Below are positions 7,611 through 16,609 of a stretch of DNA of 64,000 bases, one piece after another (the first letter of the stretch is position 1; each line of letters starts with the position of its first letter). A program made the translations under genes and the position numbers. The notes below the pieces were generated by a model, which saw only the letters and a program-made list of their open reading frames with translations, ran no database searches and was not told the origin of the DNA. This DNA comes from Aquimarina intermedia. GTDB lineage: Bacteria; Bacteroidota; Bacteroidia; Flavobacteriales; Flavobacteriaceae. The stretch spans positions 24,029 through 88,028 of the forward strand of contig NZ_VNHU01000012.1 in NCBI RefSeq assembly GCF_008124785.1. The letters run 5' to 3'.

Positions 7611-9059
7611 TTATGAGGCTAGGTTTATGATGAATTTGGTGCCCTTGTCCAGTTCGCTTTGTACAGATATTTCTCCGTTTAATGCTTCTACCTGCGATTT
7701 TGTAATATATAAACCAAAGCCTCTGGCTTCGGGATGATTATGAAATGTTTTTCTGAAACCAAAAATTTTATTGTGATGTTTGCTCAAATCAATACCTATA
7801 CCATTGTCTTCAAAGCTCAATTCGACAGAAGTCTCATTTTTTTTTGATTTGATTTGTATAATCGGCGAACGATCAGGAGATCTATATTTAATCGCATTTG
7901 AAATTAAATTTAAAAAGATGCTATGTAAATATCCTTCAGGATATTCTATGGTATCGATTTCTTCGAAATCAGTGATGATTTGCGCTTGATTAGTAAGTAC
8001 GGTACCATGTAATTGTTTTAGAACAGTATTACATACTTCTTTAAGAGAGATTCGTTGCGCATTTGCATCGGTAGTTTTATTAAGTTGAACTACATGAAGT
8101 AAATCCTCAAGGGTATTATTAAGCGCCTCAGTCGAGTCATGAATTAAATTGGCATATTTGTGTTGTTCTTTATCAAGATTACTATCAATAAGGAACTTGG
8201 TTAAAATAAAAATGTTAGCCACGGGAGATCTCAAGTTGTGAGAGGCTATGTAGGCAAAATCTTGTAGCTGATTATTCTTTGCTGATAATTTTGTTATTGA
8301 GGTAGTTAACGCTTTTTTCTGATCGATTGATTCTGTTTGGTCCCTGGCAATGGCAAAAATTAAACCTGTTGCATCCACGGCAGTGGCATTCCATTCTAAG
8401 TGTAAGATGTCACCGTTTTTAGCAATGTATCTATTATGGAACTGCATAGCTGTGACTCCATTAAGCTGATCCTGTACCATATTTGCAGTTTTAGATCGAT
8501 CGTCAGGATGTATAAAATCTATAAATGGGGTAGAGAGCACTTCATCTTCAGAATATCCAAATTTTTCAGTCCATTGTGGATTGACTTTTTTGAAATAACC
8601 ATCTCTATGTGCTATAACAATGAGGTCCTGACTTAGATTAAATAAATCTTGAAATTGCTGATTTTTTAGTTTCAAAATTTCTTCAGATTCTTGGAGTTTT
8701 AGCTCCTTCTCTTTTAATTCAGTTTGGTTCCTTGCTATTGCAAAAATATCTCCGGTTTCATCTACAATTGTAGCGTTCCATTCCAGATAAATAATGTCAC
8801 CGTTTTTAGTCAAATATCGATTTTCAAATTTTGACACAGTAAGACCTTTTTTCTGTTTTTGAGCAACTTCATCAGTTTTTAAACGATCCTCCGGATGTAC
8901 AAAATTTATGAAAGGTCTACCGAGCATCTCTTTTTCGGTATAACCTAAGGTAGTCATCCACCGAGGATTCAATTTTTTGAAATAGCCATCGATATTTGCA
9001 ATTGCAATTAGATCCTGACTTATTTCAAAAAGAGTTTTGTAGGGTAGTTTTTCTGTCAT
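7611..9059 (-). CDS. PAS-PAS sensor histidine kinase
   Basis: A soluble kinase of 482 residues with two consecutive, similar PAS domains (about 5-118 and 133-245), a short coiled coil, HisKA with the phosphorylated His near residue 274 (SHNLRSP) and HATPase_c (NLISNAIKYRSP, DNGIGID, GFGLYI). The two PAS copies share GYFKK(L/V)NP, the (Y/H)LEWNAT segment and FAIAR, so one arose by duplication. The frame opens with a GTG at 9068; I chose the ATG at 9059. It is the first gene of an operon with the receiver at 7207-7608 and a paralogue of the one-PAS kinase at 5377. Confidence 0.9.
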   Translation of the reverse strand: MTEKLPYKTLFEISQDLIAIANIDGYFKKLNPRWMTTLGYTEKEMLGRPFINFVHPEDRLKTDEVAQKQKKGLTVSKFENRYLTKNGDIIYLEWNATIVDETGDIFAIARNQTELKEKELKLQESEEILKLKNQQFQDLFNLSQDLIVIAHRDGYFKKVNPQWTEKFGYSEDEVLSTPFIDFIHPDDRSKTANMVQDQLNGVTAMQFHNRYIAKNGDILHLEWNATAVDATGLIFAIARDQTESIDQKKALTTSITKLSAKNNQLQDFAYIASHNLRSPVANIFILTKFLIDSNLDKEQHKYANLIHDSTEALNNTLEDLLHVVQLNKTTDANAQRISLKEVCNTVLKQLHGTVLTNQAQIITDFEEIDTIEYPEGYLHSIFLNLISNAIKYRSPDRSPIIQIKSKKNETSVELSFEDNGIGIDLSKHHNKIFGFRKTFHNHPEARGFGLYITKSQVEALNGEISVQSELDKGTKFIINLAS

Positions 9060-9204
9060 AAGCAACACATAAATTTAATAATACGTGCATTCTGGTTAAG
9101 TTGTAAAAAATGGAAAAATATACCCTTAGGCATAGCTGATAGATTCATACGTACAGGGGGTGGAATACGGTGTATCAGTTAAATTTTCTATAGAAGCTAA
9201 AATA

Positions 9205-9212
9205 CAAAATTA
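9205..9212 (-). promoter_or_regulatory. Candidate -7 box for the PAS-PAS kinase operon
   Basis: TAATTTTG on the minus strand is a perfect TAnnTTTG match, but it lies about 145 bases upstream of the kinase start, so a long leader would be needed. The rest of the gap 9060-9269 shows no gene. Confidence 0.25.
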
Positions 9213-9269
9213 TACGCTGAGACTATTGTGACTAAAACGTTATATAATTACGGGTATACCACAAAAACA

Positions 9270-11270
9270 CTAAATAGTATCTATCTTATCTTTCATCATT
9301 TTTATTTCATCACGTAATCTGGCGGCAGTCATAAAATCCAGTTCTTTGGCAGCCTTTTCCATTTCTTTGCGTACGTTTCGAATTCTGGTTTCCAGTTGCT
9401 CTTTACTGTAATATGCAGTCTCTTCTTCTGCTGCTTGAAGCGTTGGTGCGTTTTCAAATTTATAGGGCTCTACCTTTTTACCGGCCAGCGCACTGTCAAT
9501 ATTCTTTTTAATCGCAGTTGGTGTCAAACCATGTTCGGTATTATATTGTATCTGTTTAGCTCTTCTGTACTGAGTTTGATCAATTGTTTTCTGCATACTT
9601 TCTGTAATTTTGTCTGCATACATAATGGCTTTCCCATTGACGTGCCGGGCAGCACGACCAACAGTTTGTGTTAGAGATCTATTATTTCTCAAAAACCCTT
9701 CTTTATCTGCATCTAGTATAGCTACTAGTGAAACTTCTGGCAAATCCAGCCCTTCTCTAAGTAAATTAACCCCAATCAATACATCAAATATTCCTTTTCT
9801 TAAGTCCTGCATAATTTCGACGCGCTCAAGGGTGTCTACATCACTGTGGATATAACGACATCGAATGTTGATTCGAGTAAGGTATTTGGTCAGCTCTTCA
9901 GCCATTCGCTTAGTCAAGGTTGTAACCAAGATGCGCTCGTCCTTTTCAATACGCTGATGCATTTCTTCAATCAAGTCATCTATTTGATTAAGACTTGGTC
10001 GTACCTCAATAATAGGGTCCAGGAGTCCTGTAGGACGTATAACTTGTTCTACATAGGTGCCTTCACTCTTTTGTAGTTCATAGTCTGCCGGAGTAGCACT
10101 AATATAAATTATTTGATTCTGCAAAGCTTCAAACTCTTCGAACTTTAAAGGCCGGTTGTCCATCGCTGCCGGTAATCTAAATCCGTATTCAACTAAATTC
10201 TCTTTTCGGGAGCGATCTCCTCCATACATCGCGTGTACTTGCGGAATGGTAACATGACTTTCATCAACAAGCATAAGGTAGTCATCAGGAAAATAATCCA
10301 ACAGGCAGAAAGGTCGTGTTCCGGGGAGTCTTCCGTCCAGGTATCTTGAATAGTTTTCTATTCCTGAACAATAACCAAGTTCACGTATCATTTCCAGGTC
10401 AAAATTAGTACGTTCTTCTAAACGTTTTGCTTCCAAGGGTTTCCCTATTTCTTTAAAGTATTCTACCTGTTTACCCAAATCTAGACTAATTTGTTTAATA
10501 GCACCGTTTAGAACATCAGGGGAGGTAACAAACATATTGGCGGGATAAATATTGAGACGGTCATACTTTTCTAGAATTTCATTAGTCTGAGTATCAAAGG
10601 CTTCAATTTCTTCGATTTCATCTCCAAAAAAGTGTATTCTAAAAGGATCATCGGCATATCCTGGGAAAACATCTACAGTATCACCTTTTATTCTAAAGGT
10701 ACCATTTTTAAACTCTGCTTCAGTTCGGGAATATAAGCTTTGTACCAATCTATGAAGTAAGGCTGTTCTTGATACAAATTGCCCTTTTTGAATGGATATC
10801 ACGTTTTTCTGAAACTCTACTGGATTTCCGATCCCATAAATACAGGATACAGACGCTACGACTAATACATCGCGTCTTCCTGATAATAGGGAGGAGGTGG
10901 TACTGAGCCTAAGTTTTTCAATTTCCTCATTAATGGATAAATCCTTTTCTATAAAAGTTCCTGAAGTCGGTATATAGGCTTCGGGCTGGTAGTAATCGTA
11001 GTACGAAACAAAATATTCAACCGCATTATTAGGAAAAAATTGTTTAAATTCTGAAAACAATTGTGCAGCCAAGGTTTTATTATGGGCCAGTACTAAAGTT
11101 GGTTTTTGCACAGTCTCAATTACATTAGCAGCGGTAAACGTTTTTCCTGAACCGGTAACACCTAATAAGGTTTGATGCCTTTCGCCTGCCAATAAGCCAT
11201 CAGATAGTTGTTTTATTGCAGAAGGTTGGTCTCCGGTGGGTTCAAAATCTGATGCTATCTGAAATTTCAT
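9270..11270 (-). CDS. uvrB: Excinuclease ABC subunit UvrB
   Basis: The damage-verifying helicase-like subunit of nucleotide excision repair, working with UvrA and UvrC. The 666-residue protein has Walker A near residue 37 (GVTGSGKT), the beta-hairpin YYDYYQPEAYIP that clamps DNA, DESH box, helicase C-terminal motifs (GVNLLREGLDLPEV, QTVGRAARH) and a C-terminal UVR motif with AARLRDEI that contacts UvrC. The frame runs on to a TTG at 11363, but the family start MKFQIASDFEPTGDQP is the ATG at 11270. The T9SS cargo gene lies 49 bases upstream on the same strand. uvrA is not in the window. Confidence 0.96.
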   Translation of the reverse strand: MKFQIASDFEPTGDQPSAIKQLSDGLLAGERHQTLLGVTGSGKTFTAANVIETVQKPTLVLAHNKTLAAQLFSEFKQFFPNNAVEYFVSYYDYYQPEAYIPTSGTFIEKDLSINEEIEKLRLSTTSSLLSGRRDVLVVASVSCIYGIGNPVEFQKNVISIQKGQFVSRTALLHRLVQSLYSRTEAEFKNGTFRIKGDTVDVFPGYADDPFRIHFFGDEIEEIEAFDTQTNEILEKYDRLNIYPANMFVTSPDVLNGAIKQISLDLGKQVEYFKEIGKPLEAKRLEERTNFDLEMIRELGYCSGIENYSRYLDGRLPGTRPFCLLDYFPDDYLMLVDESHVTIPQVHAMYGGDRSRKENLVEYGFRLPAAMDNRPLKFEEFEALQNQIIYISATPADYELQKSEGTYVEQVIRPTGLLDPIIEVRPSLNQIDDLIEEMHQRIEKDERILVTTLTKRMAEELTKYLTRINIRCRYIHSDVDTLERVEIMQDLRKGIFDVLIGVNLLREGLDLPEVSLVAILDADKEGFLRNNRSLTQTVGRAARHVNGKAIMYADKITESMQKTIDQTQYRRAKQIQYNTEHGLTPTAIKKNIDSALAGKKVEPYKFENAPTLQAAEEETAYYSKEQLETRIRNVRKEMEKAAKELDFMTAARLRDEIKMMKDKIDTI

Positions 11271-11319
11271 AAATGTTTTTTCATTTTTGATACTAAGATA
11301 AGTAAAGCACAAGATACGG

Positions 11320-12402
11320 CTAGCGCAATAATGTGAAACTTCCTTTAATTTTTTTGTTACCAAATTCTATAAGGTACCAATATTGACTCTTTGGCAACGG
11401 GTTCCCGTTATAAGTTCCGTCCCAACCACTGCCATCAATGACAACCTGTTTTATCAGTTTTCCGTGTTTGTCAAAAATGTATATCAATGCATTTTTCATA
11501 TCGTCAGCACCTAGGCCATCTACTTGCCAGCTATCATTAATGCCATCTCCATTAGGTGTAAAAAATTCTGGTATATCTATGATTAAAATTTCTTTAGTCC
11601 GTATAGGTAAACAACCATTACTATCTTTTATATAGACTGTATGTGCGCCGGTCGATAATTTGGAAAAAACATTGCTTTCCTGATAAGAACTTAAAACGCC
11701 GTCAGTTTCGATAGCAAATTGATAGAATCCTGCCCCCTCTACCGTTATTCTCGCATTACGATTATCGATATCAACTTGGATTGTTTTGGCCGGACCCGAA
11801 GATACGACTTCAATTTCCCGATAGGCTGAACATCCTGTTGCTTTGTTTGTAACTAATACCGAGTATAGTCCCGGTGTTGTCACCTGTATCTCTGAGGCTG
11901 TGGATTCTGTGGACCATAAAAAGTCATAATCGGAGGCGTTGATAGCTGTATTAAAACCTGCATCTAATAGAAGCGTACCAATATTATCACAAAGAATCTC
12001 TATACTCTCACTGACAATGTCGGGAGGATAATTTATGTAAAGCGCAATAGTATGATAATGAATCTCATGCGTGGTACGATTAGTAATACGTGCGTGTAGT
12101 TGTTCATTTCCCTGTGCTCCTTCAATGGTATTCTGATATGTTAGAATAGGCTGCTGGTTATTGATTGCATCCTCTTGTGTTCTATAATAGTTGATTATAA
12201 AATTCTTACTATCCTCTTTAGGTACTAACAGCGTATCAGCTTTTGTGAGATTAAAGGTGGTATAGCCGTCTGAATCACATTCTTCAAGCCGAATTTTATG
12301 CGTAGCATAGTGATTTTCGTATAAATAACATGCGTCAGTCGTTACCCAAAAGGATACTAAAAAATCCGAGAAAATAATTGTAAATATGAGTGTTTTAAAC
12401 AT
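11320..12402 (-). CDS. T9SS type B sorting-domain secreted protein
   Basis: A 360-residue exported protein. An N-terminal hydrophobic signal (residues 1-24) is followed by a region with no recognised domain, then repeat-like immunoglobulin-fold segments (about 130-270, with SVLVTNKATGCS and VYIKDSNGC). The last ~80 residues form the gliding-motility-associated / T9SS type B sorting domain: FFTPNGDGINDSW, IYIFDKHGKLI, GWDGTYNGNPLP, YWYLIEF, ending KGSFTLLR. It should be carried over the outer membrane by the type IX system. It has its own promoter and a 5' hairpin touching the start codon, so it need not depend on the ABC genes 26 bases upstream. Cargo function unknown. Confidence 0.88.
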   Translation of the reverse strand: MFKTLIFTIIFSDFLVSFWVTTDACYLYENHYATHKIRLEECDSDGYTTFNLTKADTLLVPKEDSKNFIINYYRTQEDAINNQQPILTYQNTIEGAQGNEQLHARITNRTTHEIHYHTIALYINYPPDIVSESIEILCDNIGTLLLDAGFNTAINASDYDFLWSTESTASEIQVTTPGLYSVLVTNKATGCSAYREIEVVSSGPAKTIQVDIDNRNARITVEGAGFYQFAIETDGVLSSYQESNVFSKLSTGAHTVYIKDSNGCLPIRTKEILIIDIPEFFTPNGDGINDSWQVDGLGADDMKNALIYIFDKHGKLIKQVVIDGSGWDGTYNGNPLPKSQYWYLIEFGNKKIKGSFTLLR

Positions 12403-12419
12403 GTGTTAAGCCCTAACAC
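12403..12419 (-). promoter_or_regulatory. 5'-leader hairpin abutting the T9SS cargo start codon
   Basis: GTGTTA (12403-12408) and TAACAC (12414-12419) form a perfect 6-bp inverted repeat directly next to the ATG (12400-12402). In the mRNA it would fill most of the 5' leader and could hinder ribosome access or protect the end. Confidence 0.4.
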
Positions 12420-12420
12420 T

Positions 12421-12449
12421 CAAAGATATTACAAATCTCTTTTCTTCAA
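12421..12449 (-). promoter_or_regulatory. Promoter of the T9SS cargo gene
   Basis: On the minus strand TTG (12449-12447), 18 bases, then a perfect -7 box TATCTTTG (12428-12421). It overlaps the last codons of the ABC permease and ends 18 bases before the ATG at 12402. Confidence 0.7.
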
Positions 12450-13265
12450 TATTAGGTAGGAGAGATTAACAAAAACTATAGACCAAATTAACACAATTAA
12501 TATCTGAGACATATGAATGTCATAATCTTTTTGAAATCCAGCCCCTAATTGATCTGCTGCCGATTGTATGAAATTTAATCTGCTAAAAGGTTCCCGAATG
12601 AGGTTAGACATCGCCTCTAAAGGAAAAAATTGTACAATCTGCTCTGCGATATTGCTATCTCTAAAAATTTTGAACTTCAGCACGGCATAGCTAATATTTT
12701 CGATAATCCACCAGATAAATAAAAATCCAAGCGCAAATGCAGATCGTTTAACCAAAATTCCAAGAAACATACAAAAACTGAAAAAAGCTAAGAGTTTTAC
12801 AAAATAGGCGGGAATATATATGAGGTCTCTGATGAGTATTGAAAACTCCGTATAATCCGAGAATGTTAAGCCAAGAATGAGGGATACAATGAAGACAAAA
12901 ATGGTTGAAATTATTGCAAAAACTACCACCGTTAAAAACTTGGATGCTATAAATTCTTTTTTACTTAAACCATCTATCAAATTTTGTTTTAAGGTCCGAT
13001 GACTATATTCATTAGCCATCATTGAGACTATAATTATAGCCAAAAATAATTTTGCCCAAGAAGCAACATAGGTATTAAAATGCCAGATATAGGGGAAATT
13101 GAATATACCCTGATCAGCAATTCTAAAATGAATGGCTCCAAAGTCGAACTCAATGGATGCAATTAAAGCGATAAAAGTAATAAGCACAAAATATGTAATA
13201 GTAATAACTTTTGCAGCTTTGTTATACCGTAGTTTTTGAAATTCAATATGTAATAATCGTAGCAT
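12429..13265 (-). CDS. ABC-2 type transporter permease
   Basis: A 278-residue integral membrane protein with about six hydrophobic segments (around 20-38, 70-85, 110-135, 150-175, 180-200, 255-275), a soluble loop after the first one, and the layout of ABC-2 / GldF-NatB type permeases. ANEYSHRTLKQNLIDGLSKK between the second and third segments is the conserved coupling region of this family. The ATPase gene lies 3 bases upstream, so they form one exporter. Substrate cannot be read from the sequence; antibiotic or peptide export and envelope roles are all possible. Confidence 0.85.
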   Translation of the reverse strand: MLRLLHIEFQKLRYNKAAKVITITYFVLITFIALIASIEFDFGAIHFRIADQGIFNFPYIWHFNTYVASWAKLFLAIIIVSMMANEYSHRTLKQNLIDGLSKKEFIASKFLTVVVFAIISTIFVFIVSLILGLTFSDYTEFSILIRDLIYIPAYFVKLLAFFSFCMFLGILVKRSAFALGFLFIWWIIENISYAVLKFKIFRDSNIAEQIVQFFPLEAMSNLIREPFSRLNFIQSAADQLGAGFQKDYDIHMSQILIVLIWSIVFVNLSYLILKKRDL

Positions 13266-13268
13266 AGC

Positions 13269-14168
13269 TTAAGTAGTGGCGTTTGTTAATTGTAAAAACT
13301 GATCTTCCAGACTTTCCTTACGTTGTACGAGATGGGTAAGAATGATTCCATCCGTGAATAATTCCTGATTAAGTTGTTCAGAAGACATCGCCACTTTGAG
13401 TGTGGCAATTAGTTTGTCATTTTCCTCTTTTATCGCACTGAAAATGCCTTTTTTTACTAGCCACGTTTTTAACATCTCGTGGTTGCTGCTTTTCAATTCA
13501 AAATACCCAAAACTAACGTGTAGTTCATCTACCGGACCGGCATACAACTTCTTACCCTTGCGAATAATTACTACATGAGAACATACTTTTTCAACTTCAT
13601 CTAACAGATGTGATGCTAGTAAAATTGTGGTTCCTCTCGAGGCTATATCCTTAATAATTTCGCGTATCTGATGAATACCTTGAGGATCTAACCCATTGGT
13701 TGGCTCATCGAGAATAAGAATCTCTGGATCATTTAACAACGCAGATGCTATAGCAAGTCGCTGTTTCATTCCTAGTGAAAATGTATTGAATTTACTATCA
13801 CGACGATCTAAAAGTCCAACAACCTTTAATTTTTCATCTATTTTACTTTTGTCAACTTCTTTTATGGAGCAAACCAGAGCCAGATTTTGGGCAGCAGTCA
13901 TATAAGGATAAAAATTAGGGCGTTCTATAATGGCGCCAACTTTTTTTAATGCTTCATGGGTAGTGGTATTACCATCAAACCATGTGAAGGATCCTGAAGT
14001 TGGATTAACTACGTTCAATACAATTCCCAAAGTGGTAGATTTACCACTACCGTTGGGGCCTAAAATTCCATATACATTTCCTTTTTTTATGGTAAAGGAC
14101 AAATCACTTACTGCAGTAATAGGACCAAATTTTTTGGTTAGGTTATGGATGGTGAGAATGGTTTCCAA
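13269..14168 (-). CDS. ABC transporter ATP-binding protein
   Basis: A 299-residue ATPase that powers the permease encoded 3 bases downstream. Walker A is GPNGSGKST (37-45), the signature is FSLGMKQRLAIAS, Walker B runs ILILDEPTNGLDPQG, and the switch His is in LLASHLLDEVEKV. The ~80-residue C-terminal extension is usual for the CcmA/NatA-type class. The start is a TTG at 14168; no ATG lies near the natural N-terminus METILTIHNLTKKFG. The product probably binds the inner face of the membrane. Confidence 0.92.
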   Translation of the reverse strand: METILTIHNLTKKFGPITAVSDLSFTIKKGNVYGILGPNGSGKSTTLGIVLNVVNPTSGSFTWFDGNTTTHEALKKVGAIIERPNFYPYMTAAQNLALVCSIKEVDKSKIDEKLKVVGLLDRRDSKFNTFSLGMKQRLAIASALLNDPEILILDEPTNGLDPQGIHQIREIIKDIASRGTTILLASHLLDEVEKVCSHVVIIRKGKKLYAGPVDELHVSFGYFELKSSNHEMLKTWLVKKGIFSAIKEENDKLIATLKVAMSSEQLNQELFTDGIILTHLVQRKESLEDQFLQLTNATT

Positions 14169-14285
14169 TAGATAAAATTTTAGTAATTGTTTTAATTAGA
14201 CGATTTACTTGGGATTTTGTTACATATTCCACTTAAATGAAATGCGCTGTAGCGTGTTTTAAGTATAATCTTGAGCTGCTCATTG

Positions 14286-14293
14286 TAGCTTTG
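14286..14293 (+). promoter_or_regulatory. Candidate -7 box of the kinase-fold protein gene
   Basis: TAGCTTTG is a perfect TAnnTTTG match 44 bases before the ATG at 14338. No well-spaced -33 TTG was seen. Confidence 0.45.
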
Positions 14294-14337
14294 TTAGAAT
14301 AACTATATCTTGTACAATAAAACCGTGAACTAAGGAT

Positions 14338-15405
14338 ATGGAAGAAAAATTGATGTCAAACAAAAAGCCGACGTATCCAATCAGCGATCGACTGGAGGCT
14401 TATTTGAAGGAATGTAATCGTAAAATCAAAATTCCGGTATTTTATGATGACTTGTTGCGGTTTTCTGGTTCGATCGTGGTATACGATGCACATGATGAAG
14501 ATACATTATGGGTGCGGGTATATTATGAAGAACATGAGCGCACAGAAATGGAGTTAAGTCTAAAAAAGGTGTATACCATTTTACATTCTGACGGTAATGA
14601 GGATGCTATCGAGTTTTTGAATATCGATGCTATCGATTATTGTACGTTTGGAAACTCAAAGCCTTTTCGTATCAAAATTAGAAATATACTAAATGACAAC
14701 TATACGTATATCTACGTAAAAAAAGCCGATGCCTCTCGAATTTACGGTTTAGAATTGGAGCATATGTTTTCGCCAAATCGTATTAACTTTTTGGTGTATA
14801 AAAATACGTTGATCGAAGAGCATATTGCCGGTATACCTGGGGACGTTTTTATCAAAGATTTTTTGCCGGATCTTAGTGAACGTGCGAAGTCGCAAATAGC
14901 TAAAGAGTTTGTCAAATTCAATGAACGTTGTCAAATGCGTTTACTTGGAGATATGCGATCCTACAACTATGTTATTATACCAACACACGACTTTGACCAT
15001 GTAGAATATAAAATCCGCGCTATTGATTTTGATCAACAGTGTTATGAGGGGAAGCTAAAAGTCTATCAACCTCAATTTTTTAAAGAGAACCTGGCTATGG
15101 TCGAGTTGGTGATGCAAAAACTTCATAGTAGCTCTATTGAACAGTATAAAAAGGAGGAACGATCTATTCTTGCTAAAAGATTACTAAACTCTAAGTCAAG
15201 ATCAAATATCTTAATTGATTGCATGTGTAAAGATAAAATTAGTACTCAAGAAAATATCAGAGAGTTACGGGAGTTTCTTTATAATTTCACCTTAGATCTT
15301 AAATTTAGACGTTGTGACACTATGGGGGATATCTTAAAAGTTGCCTTAGATTTTGTAAGACGTAATTATGAAAACGTTAATATGAAGCGTCTGTTAGAGG
15401 GTTAG
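14338..15405 (+). CDS. Uncharacterised protein with kinase-fold signatures
   Basis: A 355-residue cytoplasmic protein that I cannot assign to a named family. Several features suggest a protein-kinase/aminoglycoside-phosphotransferase fold. YIYVKK (K128 or K129) could be the beta-3 lysine, LELEHM (about 138-143) the helix-C acid, and LIEEHIAGIPGD (158-169) the hinge. LGDMRSYN has Asp205 and Asn210 in the D-x4-N spacing of the catalytic loop, and AIDFD (229-232) resembles the metal-binding DFG/DFD motif. Residues 1-120 form a mixed sheet region and the C-terminus is helical and basic. It stands alone between an ABC ATPase gene and a terminator. Substrate and activity are unknown; the fold call is my inference. 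Confidence 0.6.
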   Translation: MEEKLMSNKKPTYPISDRLEAYLKECNRKIKIPVFYDDLLRFSGSIVVYDAHDEDTLWVRVYYEEHERTEMELSLKKVYTILHSDGNEDAIEFLNIDAIDYCTFGNSKPFRIKIRNILNDNYTYIYVKKADASRIYGLELEHMFSPNRINFLVYKNTLIEEHIAGIPGDVFIKDFLPDLSERAKSQIAKEFVKFNERCQMRLLGDMRSYNYVIIPTHDFDHVEYKIRAIDFDQQCYEGKLKVYQPQFFKENLAMVELVMQKLHSSSIEQYKKEERSILAKRLLNSKSRSNILIDCMCKDKISTQENIRELREFLYNFTLDLKFRRCDTMGDILKVALDFVRRNYENVNMKRLLEG

Positions 15406-15438
15406 GGTGGATACGCTCACTATATAAACCTAATTGTG

Positions 15439-15477
15439 GAAGGTGATTCATATTATATAAATCACCTTCTTTTTTTT
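15439..15477 (+). terminator. Intrinsic terminator of the 14338-15405 gene
   Basis: GAAGGTGATT (15439-15448) and AATCACCTTC (15460-15469) form a perfect 10-bp stem with an 11-base loop, followed by eight T residues. It sits against the stop codon of the convergent ndpA-like gene. Confidence 0.93.
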
Positions 15478-15479
15478 AT

Positions 15480-16538
15480 CTAATCCTTTTGTTCCTTATT
15501 GAAGTATACCAAATAATAATACATCTGTTTTTCCTCATCCCAACCTTTTTCCACAAATTTTTCAGCAGATTCTGGATTGATAAAATCCATTTTAATTTGA
15601 ATATTGGTGTCCAGATTAATTACATTTTTCATTTTCTTTCTTGCTGCAGTAACTGCGGTGTTTGCAATAGGAAAATTGGTAAGATCTTCTATCTGATATT
15701 TAGGTGCTTTTTCTGTTTTATAATGTTTGAATTCCGGAATTAAATCAGGATTGTCAATCACCTCATTTAAGAAAGCTGTCTCCTCAAAATTATCATTCTT
15801 TGCAAAATGATTAACTGCACGGTTCATAAACATTACTTGCTCCTTTTTATCCTCAGCAGGGAGCACTACATCCTTGGAGAAGTCCTCACAGAATTTCATA
15901 TATTTCTTTGTAAAGAAATTATTGTCGGCAAATGCTGTTACACCTAAAAAATGTTCTAACCAGTATTTGGTGTCATAGCGATTGGAATCAACAGATAACA
16001 CTTTATATCCTTCTTCCTTTTTAAAATTGAAGATCAAGCAACCTTTATCAAGTTTATTAAGATTTACACCTTGCTGAAGTAATAATTCAAGGTGACTCCC
16101 TTTTTCTTCAAATTGAAGGAAATCATGTTTAAGCTCAGATTTGAAAATCCCGATAGCGGAAACCTTTTCATTATCGATCGTTACATTCTCTAAATACGTT
16201 ACATACAACTCACCACTTTTAATATGAGGATGTTGTGATTGTTCATATAATAATGATGCAATTCTTTTGGATTTTTCATGAGCAGTAGAAGGAGTCTCAA
16301 AAATTTCGGTGATAATTTTATACAGTGGGTTAAATTCTACATCCACTTCATTAGCAAACTGAAAATAATTTTCTTCCTTTTCTCTAAAAGGTTTAAAAAA
16401 ATATTCTTTAAGCAATGCTGTTAATTCATCATTCAGACCATAAGGTGTATCCGATAAAAAGATATTTTCATTTCTACTTTTGTTACCGATACGGTGAACA
16501 GAAAGTGATTCTATTTGAGTACTGTATAAATTGATCAT
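15480..16538 (-). CDS. Nucleoid-associated protein, NdpA/YejK family
   Basis: A 352-residue member of the NA37 / YejK nucleoid-associated family: it opens INLYSTQIESLSVHRIGNKS, has a middle domain with KSELKHDFLQF and LNKLDKGCLIFN, and SNRYDTKYWLEHFLGV followed by a helical C-terminus. E. coli YejK is a spermidine-nucleoid protein, but the exact role of the family is unclear. Length is normal. It follows the pRiA4b-like gene on the same strand with a gap of about 70 bases. Confidence 0.82.
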   Translation of the reverse strand: MINLYSTQIESLSVHRIGNKSRNENIFLSDTPYGLNDELTALLKEYFFKPFREKEENYFQFANEVDVEFNPLYKIITEIFETPSTAHEKSKRIASLLYEQSQHPHIKSGELYVTYLENVTIDNEKVSAIGIFKSELKHDFLQFEEKGSHLELLLQQGVNLNKLDKGCLIFNFKKEEGYKVLSVDSNRYDTKYWLEHFLGVTAFADNNFFTKKYMKFCEDFSKDVVLPAEDKKEQVMFMNRAVNHFAKNDNFEETAFLNEVIDNPDLIPEFKHYKTEKAPKYQIEDLTNFPIANTAVTAARKKMKNVINLDTNIQIKMDFINPESAEKFVEKGWDEEKQMYYYLVYFNKEQKD

Positions 16539-16609
16539 ACTATCATTAAGTTAGGGTACTGCTAAGTTATAAAACTGAAAAAAATGAATTTTATGCGGGA
16601 AGCTTAGTA

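Noticed and set aside
9138..9186. CTGATA/TATCAG inverted repeat as a kinase operator or uvrB terminator
   Set aside because: Six base pairs across a loop of over 30 bases is likely chance.
9396..10076. Open frames on the plus strand inside uvrB
   Set aside because: Cys/Phe/Leu-rich, no homology, antisense to a conserved gene; chance frames.
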